A DNA stretch of 64,000 nucleotides from an uncultured Gammaproteobacteria bacterium (GTDB lineage: Bacteria; Pseudomonadota; Gammaproteobacteria; Eutrophobiales; Eutrophobiaceae). Under the pieces are notes generated by a model. It did no database searches. It had not been told where the DNA came from and saw only the letters and a list, made by a program, of their open reading frames with translations. Shown piece after piece: positions 25,455-34,561 of this stretch. A program made the translations under genes and the position numbers. The first letter of the stretch is position 1. Each line of letters begins with the position of its first letter. The DNA is taken from assembly GCA_958295485.1 (NCBI GenBank), contig OY282354.1, positions 3,434,042 to 3,498,041 on the forward strand, written 5' to 3'.

Positions 25455-27470
25455 TTAATCAGTATTGGCTGATTCGTATTTTTTATAGCGAGCGCGGATG
25501 GGTTCCAATATTTCGATCAATTCACCGAGGTGGTTTTCGTAGTTGCGCCAGAAGTTGACTGCCCCGGTATAGATGGGTTGTCGCACTTGTTCCGAGCTGG
25601 CGGTGCGAACCGGACGCGGGGTTTCATAAAACCGGGTACAGGCGTCCTCCCAGGGTAATCCGCAATAGTCCAATATGCGGCGCACCTGGTTCTCAAAATC
25701 AGTCACCACTTCTTCGTATTGCACCGTGAGGATCTTTCCCGGCAACACCTCCTGCCAGTGGTCCATCATGCGCTGATATTCCAGGTAGTACTCCCCGATA
25801 TCCGTTAAATCGTAGGTAAATGCCTGCCCCTTGGCATAGTGTTGCCGGAAATTACCGACGCAGGCATCAAGCGGATGCCGGCGCGCATCGATGATCTTCG
25901 CGCCGGGCAGAATAAGGTTGAGGAAACCGGTGGTGGGAAAATTATTCGGCATCTTGTCGATAAAAAAGGGGGTCATTTCAGTGCGATGCAACTGCGCATA
26001 GTTAATATAATCCTCACCCAGTTGGATAAAATGTTCGGCGTCAAGCTCCCTTACCGCTTCCGGATAGTTAATGCCATCCGCCCGGTTTCTGTTAAGCGAC
26101 ATGGCGACCCGGCCCAGGTAAGGCAATTCACTCGTGCCTTCAACCTGGCTGTGACTGGCGAGAATCTGTTCTATCAGGGTTGAGCCGGAGCGGGGCAGGC
26201 CAAGGATAAATATCGGGGCGGGATCAGCATGGCCCAATCCGCTTTTTTCAGCAAACAACGCTTTGTCGAATACTTCGATGATGGCATCATTGATGGTTTC
26301 AGTTTGGACCGGATCATATTGCACTAACATCCGTTGTTTGTTGTTTCCCCGTTCGTAATAATGCCAGGCCTTTTCGTAATCCTGCCGATCGTCACTGGCT
26401 TTTCCAAGCGCGAACAGAAAATTAACTTCTGACTGATCAGCAAGGGCAGCGCCATGATTGACCCGCGCTTCCATCTCTTCGACCTGCTCGTCACTGAAGC
26501 GATAAGTTTTCAGGTTTGCCAGGCTCCAATATATTTCACCATTATCCGGTTTGACCCTTATGCAATCTTGATAGGCCTTGATCGCCGCCGTCTGCCGGCC
26601 GATGGTTTTCAGGGCGTTGCCCAGGCCGAGCAGGGCACCGGGGTGGTCGGGCGATAATTCCAGGGTGCGTTTATATTCCTCCACTGCTTTATAATTCAAG
26701 GCGGCGGGTGAGTAAGTGCTTGCCAGCAGGTAATGAGTGTGCGGGTTATTCGGATTGATCCCGATTGCGCGCTTGAAACAATCAATCGCTTCTTCAAACC
26801 GGTCCTGCTCTTTCAATATCCGGCCTAAATCAACGACCGCAGTCAAAAAATCCGGCGTAATAGTCGTTGCCCGGCGCAGCAACCGCTCCGCGTCGTCGTA
26901 ACGCTTTGCCGTGGCGGCGACCATGGCCAACATTCTCAATGCATCGACGTTGTTCGGATTGTTTTTCAATACCTGCCGATAAAGTTGTTCCGCTTCATCG
27001 ATGCGTCCTTCCTTGTGATGCCTGGCGGCCAGCGCCAGTGTTTTACGTTCGGGCGATAGTTCGAATGAGGCCTCAAACGCTGCGTCGGCCTCCTCGCCCT
27101 TGCCGACAGACGCAAGCGCCTTGCCTAAATTGAAATGGGCCAGTTCAAGTTTCGGGTCAAGCCGGACGGCCTTTTTCAATATTTCGACGGCTTCGTCGTA
27201 CCGGCCCAGTTCCACCAGGACGTGACCCAGGTCTTCATGGGGTTTGGCGAAAGTCGGCGCGCCGGCGATCGCCTGTTTCAATACCTGTTCCGCCTCTGCA
27301 AAACACCGTCTTTTAATCAGTACGGCGCCTAACAATCCCAACATGTTTACGTCTTTCGGATTGCGTTGAACGGCCTTCCTGCAGATGGTTTCGGCAGCGG
27401 CGGGGTTGCCGGCGCTGATTAGTTCGATGGCTTCATCGAACAGGGCTTTTGGCGCATAAATCTGTCGCAT
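25455..27470 (-). CDS. TPR-repeat sulfotransferase
   Basis: 671 residues. Residues 1 to about 320 are eight or nine tetratricopeptide repeats with the AxxxLGxxL and P-rich pattern (NPNNPHTHYLLA). The C-terminal part is a sulfotransferase domain whose PAPS-binding loop reads FILGLPRSGSTLIEQ (about 421-435). Such fusions occur widely in proteobacteria; they transfer sulfate to a protein or cell-surface acceptor that the repeats may bind. No signal peptide is visible. It lies 24 bases upstream of no operon partner on this strand: the PotI gene ends before it begins. Substrate unknown. Confidence 0.88.
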   Translation of the reverse strand: MRQIYAPKALFDEAIELISAGNPAAAETICRKAVQRNPKDVNMLGLLGAVLIKRRCFAEAEQVLKQAIAGAPTFAKPHEDLGHVLVELGRYDEAVEILKKAVRLDPKLELAHFNLGKALASVGKGEEADAAFEASFELSPERKTLALAARHHKEGRIDEAEQLYRQVLKNNPNNVDALRMLAMVAATAKRYDDAERLLRRATTITPDFLTAVVDLGRILKEQDRFEEAIDCFKRAIGINPNNPHTHYLLASTYSPAALNYKAVEEYKRTLELSPDHPGALLGLGNALKTIGRQTAAIKAYQDCIRVKPDNGEIYWSLANLKTYRFSDEQVEEMEARVNHGAALADQSEVNFLFALGKASDDRQDYEKAWHYYERGNNKQRMLVQYDPVQTETINDAIIEVFDKALFAEKSGLGHADPAPIFILGLPRSGSTLIEQILASHSQVEGTSELPYLGRVAMSLNRNRADGINYPEAVRELDAEHFIQLGEDYINYAQLHRTEMTPFFIDKMPNNFPTTGFLNLILPGAKIIDARRHPLDACVGNFRQHYAKGQAFTYDLTDIGEYYLEYQRMMDHWQEVLPGKILTVQYEEVVTDFENQVRRILDYCGLPWEDACTRFYETPRPVRTASSEQVRQPIYTGAVNFWRNYENHLGELIEILEPIRARYKKYESANTD

Positions 27471-27494
27471 GGAAGAGGTATTCGGTCGTTTGCT

Positions 27495-28316
27495 CTATTG
27501 TACATCTCGTTGGCGTTGTTTTTCCTGTCGAAACATCAACCAGCCGGCGATGACGACGCCGAGGCTTACAATGGTGATGATGACGGTAGCCAAGGCGTTG
27601 ATATCCGGCGTCACGCCGAGTCGGATCTTGGAAAAGATCCACATGGGCAGGGTGCTGGCGCCCGGACCGGATACGAAACTGGCAATCACCAAGTCATCAA
27701 GCGACAGGGTAAACGCCAACAGCCAGCCAGACAGCAGCGCCGGGGCGATGATGGGCAGGGTAATATCGAGGGTGACGCGGAACGGTCGCCCACCCAAGTC
27801 CATGGCCGCTTCCTGCAATGACTCATCCAGGGACATCAAGCGCGATTGCACGATGACCGCGACGTAGGCCATGGAAAAGGTGATGTGGCCGATGGTAATC
27901 GTCGCCGCGCCGCGCCCACCCGGCCAGCCGACAAGGTCCTGCAAACTAACGAACAACAGCAACAGTGACAGCCCGGTAATGACCTCCGGCATGACCAGCG
28001 GCGCCGCGATCATGCCGGTGAATAAAATCCTGCCGCGAAACCGACCCATTCTCGCCAAGGCAAGACCGGCCAGGGTCCCCAGCGCCGTCGCGACCGTGGC
28101 GCTGACAAAGGCAATGCGCAGACTGAGCAGCGCGGCCTCGATGATCTGCCTGTTTTCCAGCAATTGCAGGTACCAACGAAAGGAAAATCCTCCCCACACC
28201 GACACGATCCGGGAATCGTTGAACGAATAGATCACCACCATGACGATCGGGATATAGAGAAAGGCATAGCCGAAACAGAGGATGGTAATAAGAAACGTGG
28301 AGCGTTGCCTGTTCAT
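27495..28316 (-). CDS. potI: Putrescine ABC transporter permease PotI
   Basis: 273 residues from the ATG at 28314-28316, which overlaps the PotH stop (ATGA); a longer frame to 28418 lies within potH. Six membrane segments are present, with the ATPase-contact EAA loop (EAAMDLGGRPFRV). It forms the inner-membrane channel with PotH. The set PotF-PotG-PotH-PotI is complete here in the standard order. Confidence 0.92.
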   Translation of the reverse strand: MNRQRSTFLITILCFGYAFLYIPIVMVVIYSFNDSRIVSVWGGFSFRWYLQLLENRQIIEAALLSLRIAFVSATVATALGTLAGLALARMGRFRGRILFTGMIAAPLVMPEVITGLSLLLLFVSLQDLVGWPGGRGAATITIGHITFSMAYVAVIVQSRLMSLDESLQEAAMDLGGRPFRVTLDITLPIIAPALLSGWLLAFTLSLDDLVIASFVSGPGASTLPMWIFSKIRLGVTPDINALATVIITIVSLGVVIAGWLMFRQEKQRQRDVQ

Positions 28317-29206
28317 TCCCGCTGATCCGTTTCCCGTAACTGGTAGTGTTGAAAAACCATCATGGGCACGACCAGCATAAGCAACAGTATGATGGCGACC
28401 GCCGAGGCCAGGGGCCAATCGCGGTTGCCGAAGAACTCATCATAAAGCGTTCGGCCTATCATGAGTGAATCGAGGCCGCCCAACAGGGCCGGGATCACGA
28501 ATTCACCCAAGGCCGGAATAAACACCAGCAAACTGCCGGAGATGATGCCGGGGATGGAGAGCGGCAGGGTGACGTCGCGAAAAACCGTCAGGGGCTTGGC
28601 GCCGAGATCGGCGGCGGCATCGTTCAGGTCGAAATCGAGTTTTGCCAGGGTGGCATACAGCGGCAGGACCATAAACGGCAGGTAGGAATAGACAATGCCC
28701 AGGTAAACCGAGAAGTCCGTGTATAACAACTGCAGGGGTTGTTCGATAAGACCGATGGACAGCAACAGGTTGTTGATGACGCCGTTCGTGCTCAATATGC
28801 CCATCCAGGCATATACCCGTAGCAAAAACGAGATCCAGAACGGCAGGATGATCAAAAACAGGAACATGTTGCGCCAAACCGGGCTGGCCCGGGCAATGGC
28901 GTAAGCTATGGGATAACCGACGAGCAGGCACAGGCAGGTGGAGAAAAATGCGATCTTGAGGGATTTGAGATAACTGATCCGATACAGGTCGTCTTTCAAT
29001 AAAAACCGGTAGTTGTCGAGGGTGGCGTAAAATGATTCGCCGGGGGCTTTGTTGAAATCGAACAAGGACGTAAACGGCGGCATGGCGACGATTGGATCGG
29101 CAAAACTGATCTTGAGCACGAGCCCGAACGGGATCAGGAAAAACATCAAAAGCCACAGGTACGGCGTGACGATCACGAACCGACGCCATAAATCATCCCG
29201 GTTCAT
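28313..29206 (-). CDS. potH: Putrescine ABC transporter permease PotH
   Basis: 297 residues with six membrane segments. The EAA loop is recognisable as LNDAAADLGAKPLTVFRDV. The N-terminal hydrophobic segment starts WLLMFFLIPFGLVLKISF, typical of PotB/PotH proteins. It pairs with PotI and receives energy from PotG, whose gene ends 33 bases upstream. Confidence 0.92.
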   Translation of the reverse strand: MNRDDLWRRFVIVTPYLWLLMFFLIPFGLVLKISFADPIVAMPPFTSLFDFNKAPGESFYATLDNYRFLLKDDLYRISYLKSLKIAFFSTCLCLLVGYPIAYAIARASPVWRNMFLFLIILPFWISFLLRVYAWMGILSTNGVINNLLLSIGLIEQPLQLLYTDFSVYLGIVYSYLPFMVLPLYATLAKLDFDLNDAAADLGAKPLTVFRDVTLPLSIPGIISGSLLVFIPALGEFVIPALLGGLDSLMIGRTLYDEFFGNRDWPLASAVAIILLLMLVVPMMVFQHYQLRETDQRE

Positions 29207-29239
29207 TTTTCTATGGCACAGGCTTCTCGCGGGGCATCA

Positions 29240-30388
29240 TCATTCGGTCAGCACCACGCTGCTTTGGACGTCCCAGGAAAGATAGACGACGTCGTCCCAT
29301 TCCAGGACGCGCTCGGCTGAACGGATGCGGTTTTGGGCGCTGACTTGCACGATCACTCCCGAGTCGGTTTTTACGCGGTAGATGGACAAATTGCCATGGT
29401 ATCCCAAATCCCAGACAACGCCCTTGAGCACGGACTTGTCGTTGTGGTCGGGTGGTTCCTTGGTAATCGAGATTTTTTCAGGCCGAACCGCGATGGTCAG
29501 CCGGGTATTCGGCTGGATTGTTTCAAAGGATTTCGCTTTTACCATCGCATCGATTGCCCCGCACTCCACCTCCATGCCCTCCCCTTCAACCCGGCTGACT
29601 GTTCCCTCGAACAGGTTGATCGTGCCGAAGAAATCGGCAACGTAGCGATTTACCGGGTATTCATAGATTTCTTTCGGTGTACCGCATTGTATGAAGCGGC
29701 CGGCCTGCATGACCGCGATGCGCGTGGCCAGGGTCATGGCCTCGTCCTGGTCGTGGGTGACGACGATGAAGGTAACGCCGATCTGGTCCTGGATGTTCAT
29801 CAACTCGAACTGGGTATGCTCCCGCAGTTTCTTGTCCAGCGCCGCCAGGGGCTCGTCCAACAGCAGGACTTTGGGCCGTTTAACCAGCGCCCGCGCCAGT
29901 GCAACCCGTTGCCGCTGCCCGCCCGATAATTGATGGGGTTTGCGTTCGGCGAACCCGTCGAGTTGCACCAACTCCAGCATTTCCTTCACGCGGGTTTGAA
30001 TTTCCGCTTTCGGCGCGCCTTCCTTTTTTAATCCGTAAGCCACGTTTTTCTCGACGGTCATATGCGGAAAGACGGCATAGGATTGAAACATCATGTTGAC
30101 CGGACGCTCATAAGGAGGGACAGCGGTCATGTCCGCGCCGTCGATCAGGATTCTTCCCGAAGTCGGCCTTTCAAACCCGGCCAAAATGCGCAGCAACGTG
30201 GTCTTGCCGCAACCGGAGCCACCCAATATGGCAAACAACTCCCCCTGGTAAATTTCAAGATCGACATTATCGACCGCGGTAAATCCGTTGAAATTCTTTG
30301 TCACGCCTTCGACCCGGATGAACGGTTTCGTCGCCGGGTCCAACCAGGCCGGTTTCTCTGCTGACTGAGCGGGGGAGACTTGCGTCAT
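29240..30388 (-). CDS. potG: Putrescine ABC transporter ATPase PotG
   Basis: 382 residues. Walker A is GGSGCGKTT, the signature LSGGQRQRVALARAL, Walker B VLLLDEPLAALD, followed by the switch His in VVTHDQDEA. A C-terminal TOBE domain (from about 290) matches PotA/PotG. It drives polyamine import with PotH and PotI. The gene begins 17 bases after the stop of potF. Confidence 0.94.
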   Translation of the reverse strand: MTQVSPAQSAEKPAWLDPATKPFIRVEGVTKNFNGFTAVDNVDLEIYQGELFAILGGSGCGKTTLLRILAGFERPTSGRILIDGADMTAVPPYERPVNMMFQSYAVFPHMTVEKNVAYGLKKEGAPKAEIQTRVKEMLELVQLDGFAERKPHQLSGGQRQRVALARALVKRPKVLLLDEPLAALDKKLREHTQFELMNIQDQIGVTFIVVTHDQDEAMTLATRIAVMQAGRFIQCGTPKEIYEYPVNRYVADFFGTINLFEGTVSRVEGEGMEVECGAIDAMVKAKSFETIQPNTRLTIAVRPEKISITKEPPDHNDKSVLKGVVWDLGYHGNLSIYRVKTDSGVIVQVSAQNRIRSAERVLEWDDVVYLSWDVQSSVVLTE

Positions 30389-30405
30389 GGGTGAAGGGAA
30401 AGTTT

Positions 30406-31515
30406 TTAAAGCCCGGATTTTACCCGCATCCAGGTACGCGAGCGGGGTCTTTCCACCTTCGGGGAATAGACGAGGGAGAGATTCAGGCGACGCTTCACAT
30501 CATCAGCGGGATAAATAGCCGGATCGTTCGCGACCTTCGGGTCGACCAGGGCGGTGGCGGAACGATTGCAGTTGGCATAACCGACGAAGTTGGAAACCGA
30601 CGCAATGACTTCCGGCCGCAGGAGATAATTGATCAGGATATGCGCGTTGTCCGGGTGCGGGGCGTCGCTGGGAATAAACAGGTTGTCAACCCACCCGGAA
30701 ATGCCCTTCTCCAACATGGAATAGCCCAGGTTGATGTCGATTCCGGCTTCCCGGGCGCGGGTCCGGGCCACGGAATAATCCCCCGACCAGCTCATGGCAA
30801 CGCATACTTCCTTGTTTGGCAGGTCAATCAACATTTTCGCGGAACTGAAATACTTGATGTAGGGACGAATGGATTTAATCAGCCGCTCGGCCTCCCCCAG
30901 GTGATTCGGTTCAATGGAATTGTCAGGGTAGCCCAAGTAAGTCAGGGCCATGGGCAACGCATCGATGGGGCTGTCCAGCATGGTAACGCCGCAATCGGCA
31001 AAGCGGGATATGATTTCCGGCTTGAAGAAGAAATCGGCCGTCTCCAGGGGCACGTCGGGCATGCGTTCCCTGAGCATGTCGATATTATAGGAAACCCCTG
31101 TCGTCCCCCACGTGTAGGGCGCCGCATAACGATTGCCCGGGTCGAATCTCGCCACGACGCGCAGGATATCCGGGTCCAGGTGTTTCCAGTTGTCTAATTT
31201 GCTCTTGTCGAGGGGCTGGTAAATCCCGGCTTCGGTGAGACGCGCAGAATAAGACGCGGCGTGAACAACCACGTCATAGCCGGTCCTGCCGGCCATGAGC
31301 TTGGCGTCCACGATCTCGGCGGTATCATAAATATCGTAATTGACCTTGATGCCGAATTCCTTTTCAAAATCGGCGATGGTAGTCGGGCCGATATAATCCG
31401 CCCAGTTATAGAAGTTGACAATTTTTTCTTCGGCGGCGCGCAGACCGCCCAGAAAACATGACAGCGCCAACAACGCCAGTATCCTTTTAACAGCCACATT
31501 AAAATTGCTCACCAT
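30406..31515 (-). CDS. potF: Periplasmic putrescine-binding protein PotF
   Basis: 369 residues. Signal peptide ILALLALSCFLGGLRA, then the family start EEKIVNFYNWADYIGP. The ligand-binding segments AAPYTWGTTGVSYN and SWSGDYSVARTRA are kept, with acidic and aromatic residues that hold the amine. It delivers putrescine to PotGHI. The adjacent upstream BetI-like regulator may control it. Confidence 0.92.
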   Translation of the reverse strand: MVSNFNVAVKRILALLALSCFLGGLRAAEEKIVNFYNWADYIGPTTIADFEKEFGIKVNYDIYDTAEIVDAKLMAGRTGYDVVVHAASYSARLTEAGIYQPLDKSKLDNWKHLDPDILRVVARFDPGNRYAAPYTWGTTGVSYNIDMLRERMPDVPLETADFFFKPEIISRFADCGVTMLDSPIDALPMALTYLGYPDNSIEPNHLGEAERLIKSIRPYIKYFSSAKMLIDLPNKEVCVAMSWSGDYSVARTRAREAGIDINLGYSMLEKGISGWVDNLFIPSDAPHPDNAHILINYLLRPEVIASVSNFVGYANCNRSATALVDPKVANDPAIYPADDVKRRLNLSLVYSPKVERPRSRTWMRVKSGL

Positions 31516-31530
31516 TTTTTTACACTGTTG

Positions 31531-31650
31531 CGAGGGGAAGCAAGTCCGTTAAACATTTAATCGCTGCGCTCAAGTCTTGGCGGGTCATTGAGCACAACGT
31601 CGCAAGGGAAAGTAAGCCCGCTAGACATTTAATCATATTCTGACTCAAGC
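31531..31650. repeat. Imperfect 70-bp duplication upstream of potF
   Basis: Two related blocks (31531-31574 and 31601-31650) share a GGGAAGCAAGTCCGTTAAACATTTAA-like core, as GTCCGTTAAACATTTAA and GCCCGCTAGACATTTAA. They fill the 139-base gap between the regulator gene and potF. They may be paired regulator sites or simply another tandem duplication. Confidence 0.5.
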
Positions 31651-31654
31651 ATAC

Positions 31655-32308
31655 CTACGCCGGGCGGTCGGGGATTTGAAAATGATTGGGGAAGATAGAG
31701 TGTAACCAGTCCATTATGACGGCTTTAGCCTGGTTGCGATCGAGATCATTCCGCATCAATAACATGTCCAGCCATAAGCCATAGGTCAGCGCATCCAATG
31801 TTGCGGCCAGCGTTTGCGCGTGCAGGTGTTGATAATTCCCGTCGCGAATTATTTCGGCAAAGAACCCGGCTTCCACCTTCGTATAATGACTGTCGTATTC
31901 CGCGCAAGTCTTCATATACATGGGACGTGACCCGGTTTCTCCCCAGAAAGCAAACCACACGGCTAATTTTTTGCGGGTACAGATCGTTTTGCTGAAATCC
32001 AGGTTCACCACGCTGACAAGTTTGCTTACCGGCGAAGGGGCCGCTTCATTCAGCGCTTTTTCCCAATGGCTCTGGTATTCACCAGCTAAATATTTGAGCG
32101 TTTCCAGCAACAATTTCTCCTTACTCTGAAAGTGCAGGTTGACGATACCCAGACTCAATTTCGCTTCCTTGGTGATGTCCGCCATGGTCGTTGCAGAAAA
32201 GCCGCGTTTGGCGATGCAGTTTATGGTCGCTTTGATGAGTTGCTCCCGCCGGCGTTCTTTTGCCAAAGCCCTGCTGCGGGGAATGATTTCAGGTTCTGCG
32301 TGTGCCAT
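31655..32308 (-). CDS. BetI-like TetR-family regulator
   Basis: 217 residues. The N-terminal helix-turn-helix is TMADITKEAKLSLGIVNLHF, and the C-terminal domain contains LAVWFAFWGE, a hallmark of BetI-type regulators of choline, betaine and amine genes. It is the first gene of the leftward unit that continues into potFGHI after 139 bases. It probably represses polyamine uptake in the absence of an amine ligand. Confidence 0.85.
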   Translation of the reverse strand: MAHAEPEIIPRSRALAKERRREQLIKATINCIAKRGFSATTMADITKEAKLSLGIVNLHFQSKEKLLLETLKYLAGEYQSHWEKALNEAAPSPVSKLVSVVNLDFSKTICTRKKLAVWFAFWGETGSRPMYMKTCAEYDSHYTKVEAGFFAEIIRDGNYQHLHAQTLAATLDALTYGLWLDMLLMRNDLDRNQAKAVIMDWLHSIFPNHFQIPDRPA

Positions 32309-32440
32309 CTATATTATTTACAGTTCGAGCTTGTCCGGATTACGCTTATTCTCCATTATACTACTCCTTTTTTAATTACACCTAACAGGCTTGACCCCAA
32401 ATATTACAACCATATTCACTTTCTGCAACCAGATGCTTCC

Positions 32441-32750
32441 CTGACCGGCAATCAGACGCTCCCCTAACCGGCAATCAGACGCTCCCCTGACCGGCAATCA
32501 GACGCTCCCCTGACCGGCAATCAGACGCTCCCCCAACCGGCAATCAGACGCTCCCCCAACCGGCAATCAGACGCTCCCCCAACCGGCAATCAGACGCTCC
32601 CCCAACCGGCAATCAGACGCTCCCCTAACCGGCAATCAGACGCTCCCCCAACCGGCAATCAGACGCTCCCCCAACCGGCAATCAGACGCTCCCCTAACCG
32701 GCAAATGGTCGCTTCCCTAACCGGCAATTAGACGGTATAATAACCGGCAA
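32441..32750. repeat. 23-bp tandem repeat array
   Basis: About thirteen head-to-tail units of CTAACCGGCAATCAGACGCT-CCC, starting at 32441, with the second to fourth bases varying (CTG, CTA, CCA). The last three units are diverged (GGCAAATGGTCGC forms). There are no unique spacers, so this is not CRISPR. The final partial unit supplies the start codon of the next gene. The rest of the gap (32309-32440) shows nothing recognisable. Confidence 0.93.
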
Positions 32751-32751
32751 A
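32736..32751 (+). promoter_or_regulatory. TATAAT box ten bases before a start codon
   Basis: A perfect -10 hexamer lies at 32736-32741, inside the diverged end of the 23-bp array, and the ATG follows at 32751. Transcription would begin at or next to the start codon, giving a leaderless mRNA. No ribosome-binding site is visible and the -35 region is weak (TTCCCT), so this is tentative. Confidence 0.4.
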
Positions 32752-33998
32752 TGGTCGCCGATAAATCTCTCTATACTCGCTTACTGACGCCTGTCATCCG
32801 TGAGGCAATGACAGACACGCCAGTGGTTTGTCTGCTTGGCCCGCGGCAAAGTGGCAAGACTACGCTCACCCAGACCTTGGCGCCGGACCGCACTTTTGTC
32901 AGTCTGGATGACGACAACTATTACCGGGCTGCCATTATGGACCCTGCCGGTTTCGTTGCGAGTCTGCCGGATGCGGTGACCCTTGATGAGGTGCAGCGGG
33001 TACCTGCACTGCTTCCTGCCATCAAACGCGCCGTGGACCGGGACCGCCGTCCCGGTCGGTTCCTGCTTACCGGTTCAGCCAATTTGTTGCTGCTGCCAAA
33101 AGTCACTGAATCTTTGGCGGGCCGGATGGAGATTGTCCATCTGCAACCATTGACCGAGGCAGAAAAAGCGCACAGGCCCGGTCGTTTTCTCAGTGCCCTG
33201 CTGGAAGGCGCCTTTGCTCCCGGTATCAAGCCTGGAAGAAAGACTACCGGGCCAACACTGGCGAAACGACTGGTGGCCGGTGGCTATCCTGAACCACTGA
33301 CCCGTCCGCTCCCGCGTGCCCGGCAATGGCACCGACAGTATTTGCGCAGTATCATTGAACGGGATGTGCAGGACGTGGCGCGGATGAAAGATGCCCGCGA
33401 ACTGACCCGCTTACTGGAACTACTGGCCCTGCGTAATGCACAATTGCTTAATGCCAGTAACCTGTCCAGTGACCTCGGCCTGCACAGGGATACGGTGGAG
33501 CACTATCTTAGCATACTCGAGAGGCTGTTTCTGGTACGACGCTTGCCCGCCTGGCATCGCAAAGCGGCCAAACGACTCATCAAATCGCCAAAAGTGCATC
33601 TGCTCGACAGTGGACTGGCTGCAACCCTTGCCGATTTGACGGCTGTCGACTGGCTTGGCGCACGGGACCGCATGGGACACTTGCTGGAGTCCTTTGTGGT
33701 TCAGCAACTCATCGCCCAAGCATCCTGGACGGATCCTGATCTGCGGTTCTGGCATTATCGCGACAAGGACCAGGTGGAGGTGGATGTAGTCATCAGCCGG
33801 GGGCAGAAGACCTGGGGCATCGAGATCAAGGCCGCTGGCACATTTGCGTCCGGAGACGGGCGAGGACTTGCCCGATTGTCCGACTGCTGCGGCAAGGATT
33901 TCCAGTACGGGATACTGCTCTACTCTGGCGAAGACATATTGCCTTTGGCTGATAAGCGCCTACTCGCAGTACCGTTGAGTGAACTGTGGGAACGATAG
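32751..33998 (+). CDS. AAA_14 / DUF4143 ATP-binding protein
   Basis: 415 residues. The Walker A motif is GPRQSGKTT (30-38), preceded by the family N-terminus LYTRLLTPVIREAM, which supports the start at 32751. The Walker B region is VTLDEVQRVPALLPAI, and the sensor segment reads RFLLTGSANLLLLP. The C-terminal DUF4143 domain resembles a PD-(D/E)xK nuclease fold (QVEVDVVISRG then WGIEIKAA). These proteins are common in accessory DNA and often lie near toxin-antitoxin genes; their function is not settled. Confidence 0.9.
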   Translation: MVADKSLYTRLLTPVIREAMTDTPVVCLLGPRQSGKTTLTQTLAPDRTFVSLDDDNYYRAAIMDPAGFVASLPDAVTLDEVQRVPALLPAIKRAVDRDRRPGRFLLTGSANLLLLPKVTESLAGRMEIVHLQPLTEAEKAHRPGRFLSALLEGAFAPGIKPGRKTTGPTLAKRLVAGGYPEPLTRPLPRARQWHRQYLRSIIERDVQDVARMKDARELTRLLELLALRNAQLLNASNLSSDLGLHRDTVEHYLSILERLFLVRRLPAWHRKAAKRLIKSPKVHLLDSGLAATLADLTAVDWLGARDRMGHLLESFVVQQLIAQASWTDPDLRFWHYRDKDQVEVDVVISRGQKTWGIEIKAAGTFASGDGRGLARLSDCCGKDFQYGILLYSGEDILPLADKRLLAVPLSELWER

Positions 33999-34052
33999 GC
34001 GCAACGGCGAAACAACTTCTGACACTCCAAAATATTGCGCTTGACCAGTGGA

Positions 34053-34083
34053 TTGACAGGGTCAATGATCTTACCAGTAAGAT
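34053..34083 (+). promoter_or_regulatory. Promoter and palindromic operator of the AbrB antitoxin gene
   Basis: TTGACA at 34053-34058 is followed after 19 bases by TAAGAT. A perfect palindrome, ATCTTAC-CA-GTAAGAT (34068-34083), covers the -10 box 17 bases before the start codon. AbrB/MazE-type antitoxins bind such palindromes to repress their own genes. Confidence 0.5.
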
Positions 34084-34100
34084 TTGAGTAAGAGGGCCAC

Positions 34101-34364
34101 ATGACAGAACTGACTACGACGAAGATGTCCTCAAAGGGACAGGTTGTCATTCCTGAGAAAATTCGAAAACGCCTGGGTCTTGAGGCCGGCGATCAATTTG
34201 TGGTGGTAGCGGATAAGGATACGGTCATTATGAAAACCATCTCACCACCCTCTACGGACGAATTTGACACCCTGATAGCGGACGCCAGAAAACAGGCGAG
34301 AAAGGCCGGGTTGAAGCAGGCCGATATCGATTCCATTATTTCGGAAATACGCCTTGGAAAATGA
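34101..34364 (+). CDS. AbrB/SpoVT-type antitoxin
   Basis: 87 residues. The N-terminal swapped-hairpin domain reads MSSKGQVVIPEKIRKRLGLE, typical of AbrB-family DNA-binding antitoxins. A C-terminal helical tail (QARKAGLKQADIDSIISEI) is the usual toxin-binding part. AGAGGG precedes the start. The toxin gene expected next begins with an ATGA overlap but is broken, so this looks like an orphan antitoxin. Confidence 0.85.
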   Translation: MTELTTTKMSSKGQVVIPEKIRKRLGLEAGDQFVVVADKDTVIMKTISPPSTDEFDTLIADARKQARKAGLKQADIDSIISEIRLGK

Positions 34365-34561
34365 GGGTCGTATTATCTGAATTTAAGTCTGTTTATCGTC
34401 ATACTGTCCGGTTTTTCATTATATCTACTCCACCGGGGGACGGGGATAAAGACTTAGTGGGTGTCCTCATTTCAGCTCATTCCTCCACTAAGTCTGCGGC
34501 TATCATTAGTGTTTTTTCAACTCTGGAAAGTAGGTTGTGTAGAAACCTCGGTCTCGTGTGA
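34361..34561 (+). pseudogene. Decayed PIN-type toxin partner of the AbrB antitoxin
   Basis: The frame starts with ATGA overlap on the antitoxin stop and encodes MRVVLSEF, close to the MRVVLDTN start of PIN toxins, but has no PIN Asp triad. It runs instead into an inserted hairpin at 34451-34494 (GACTTAGTGG paired with CCACTAAGTC) that encloses GGTGTCCTCATTTCAG, a copy of the RAYT-type repeat core. The remaining toxin is gone. That it was a PIN protein is inferred from five residues and context. Confidence 0.4.
34451..34494. repeat. Hairpin with GGTGTCCT repeat core
   Basis: Ten-base perfect arms, GACTTAGTGG (34451-34460) and CCACTAAGTC (34485-34494), around a 24-base loop that contains GTGTCCTCATTTCAG. 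The loop matches the dispersed repeat at 24.8-25.4 and 51.2-53 kb. It may be a transposed copy. Confidence 0.7.

Noticed and set aside
32441-32750. Possible CRISPR array of 23-bp repeats
   Set aside because: Units are directly head to tail without unique spacers, and no cas genes are near.
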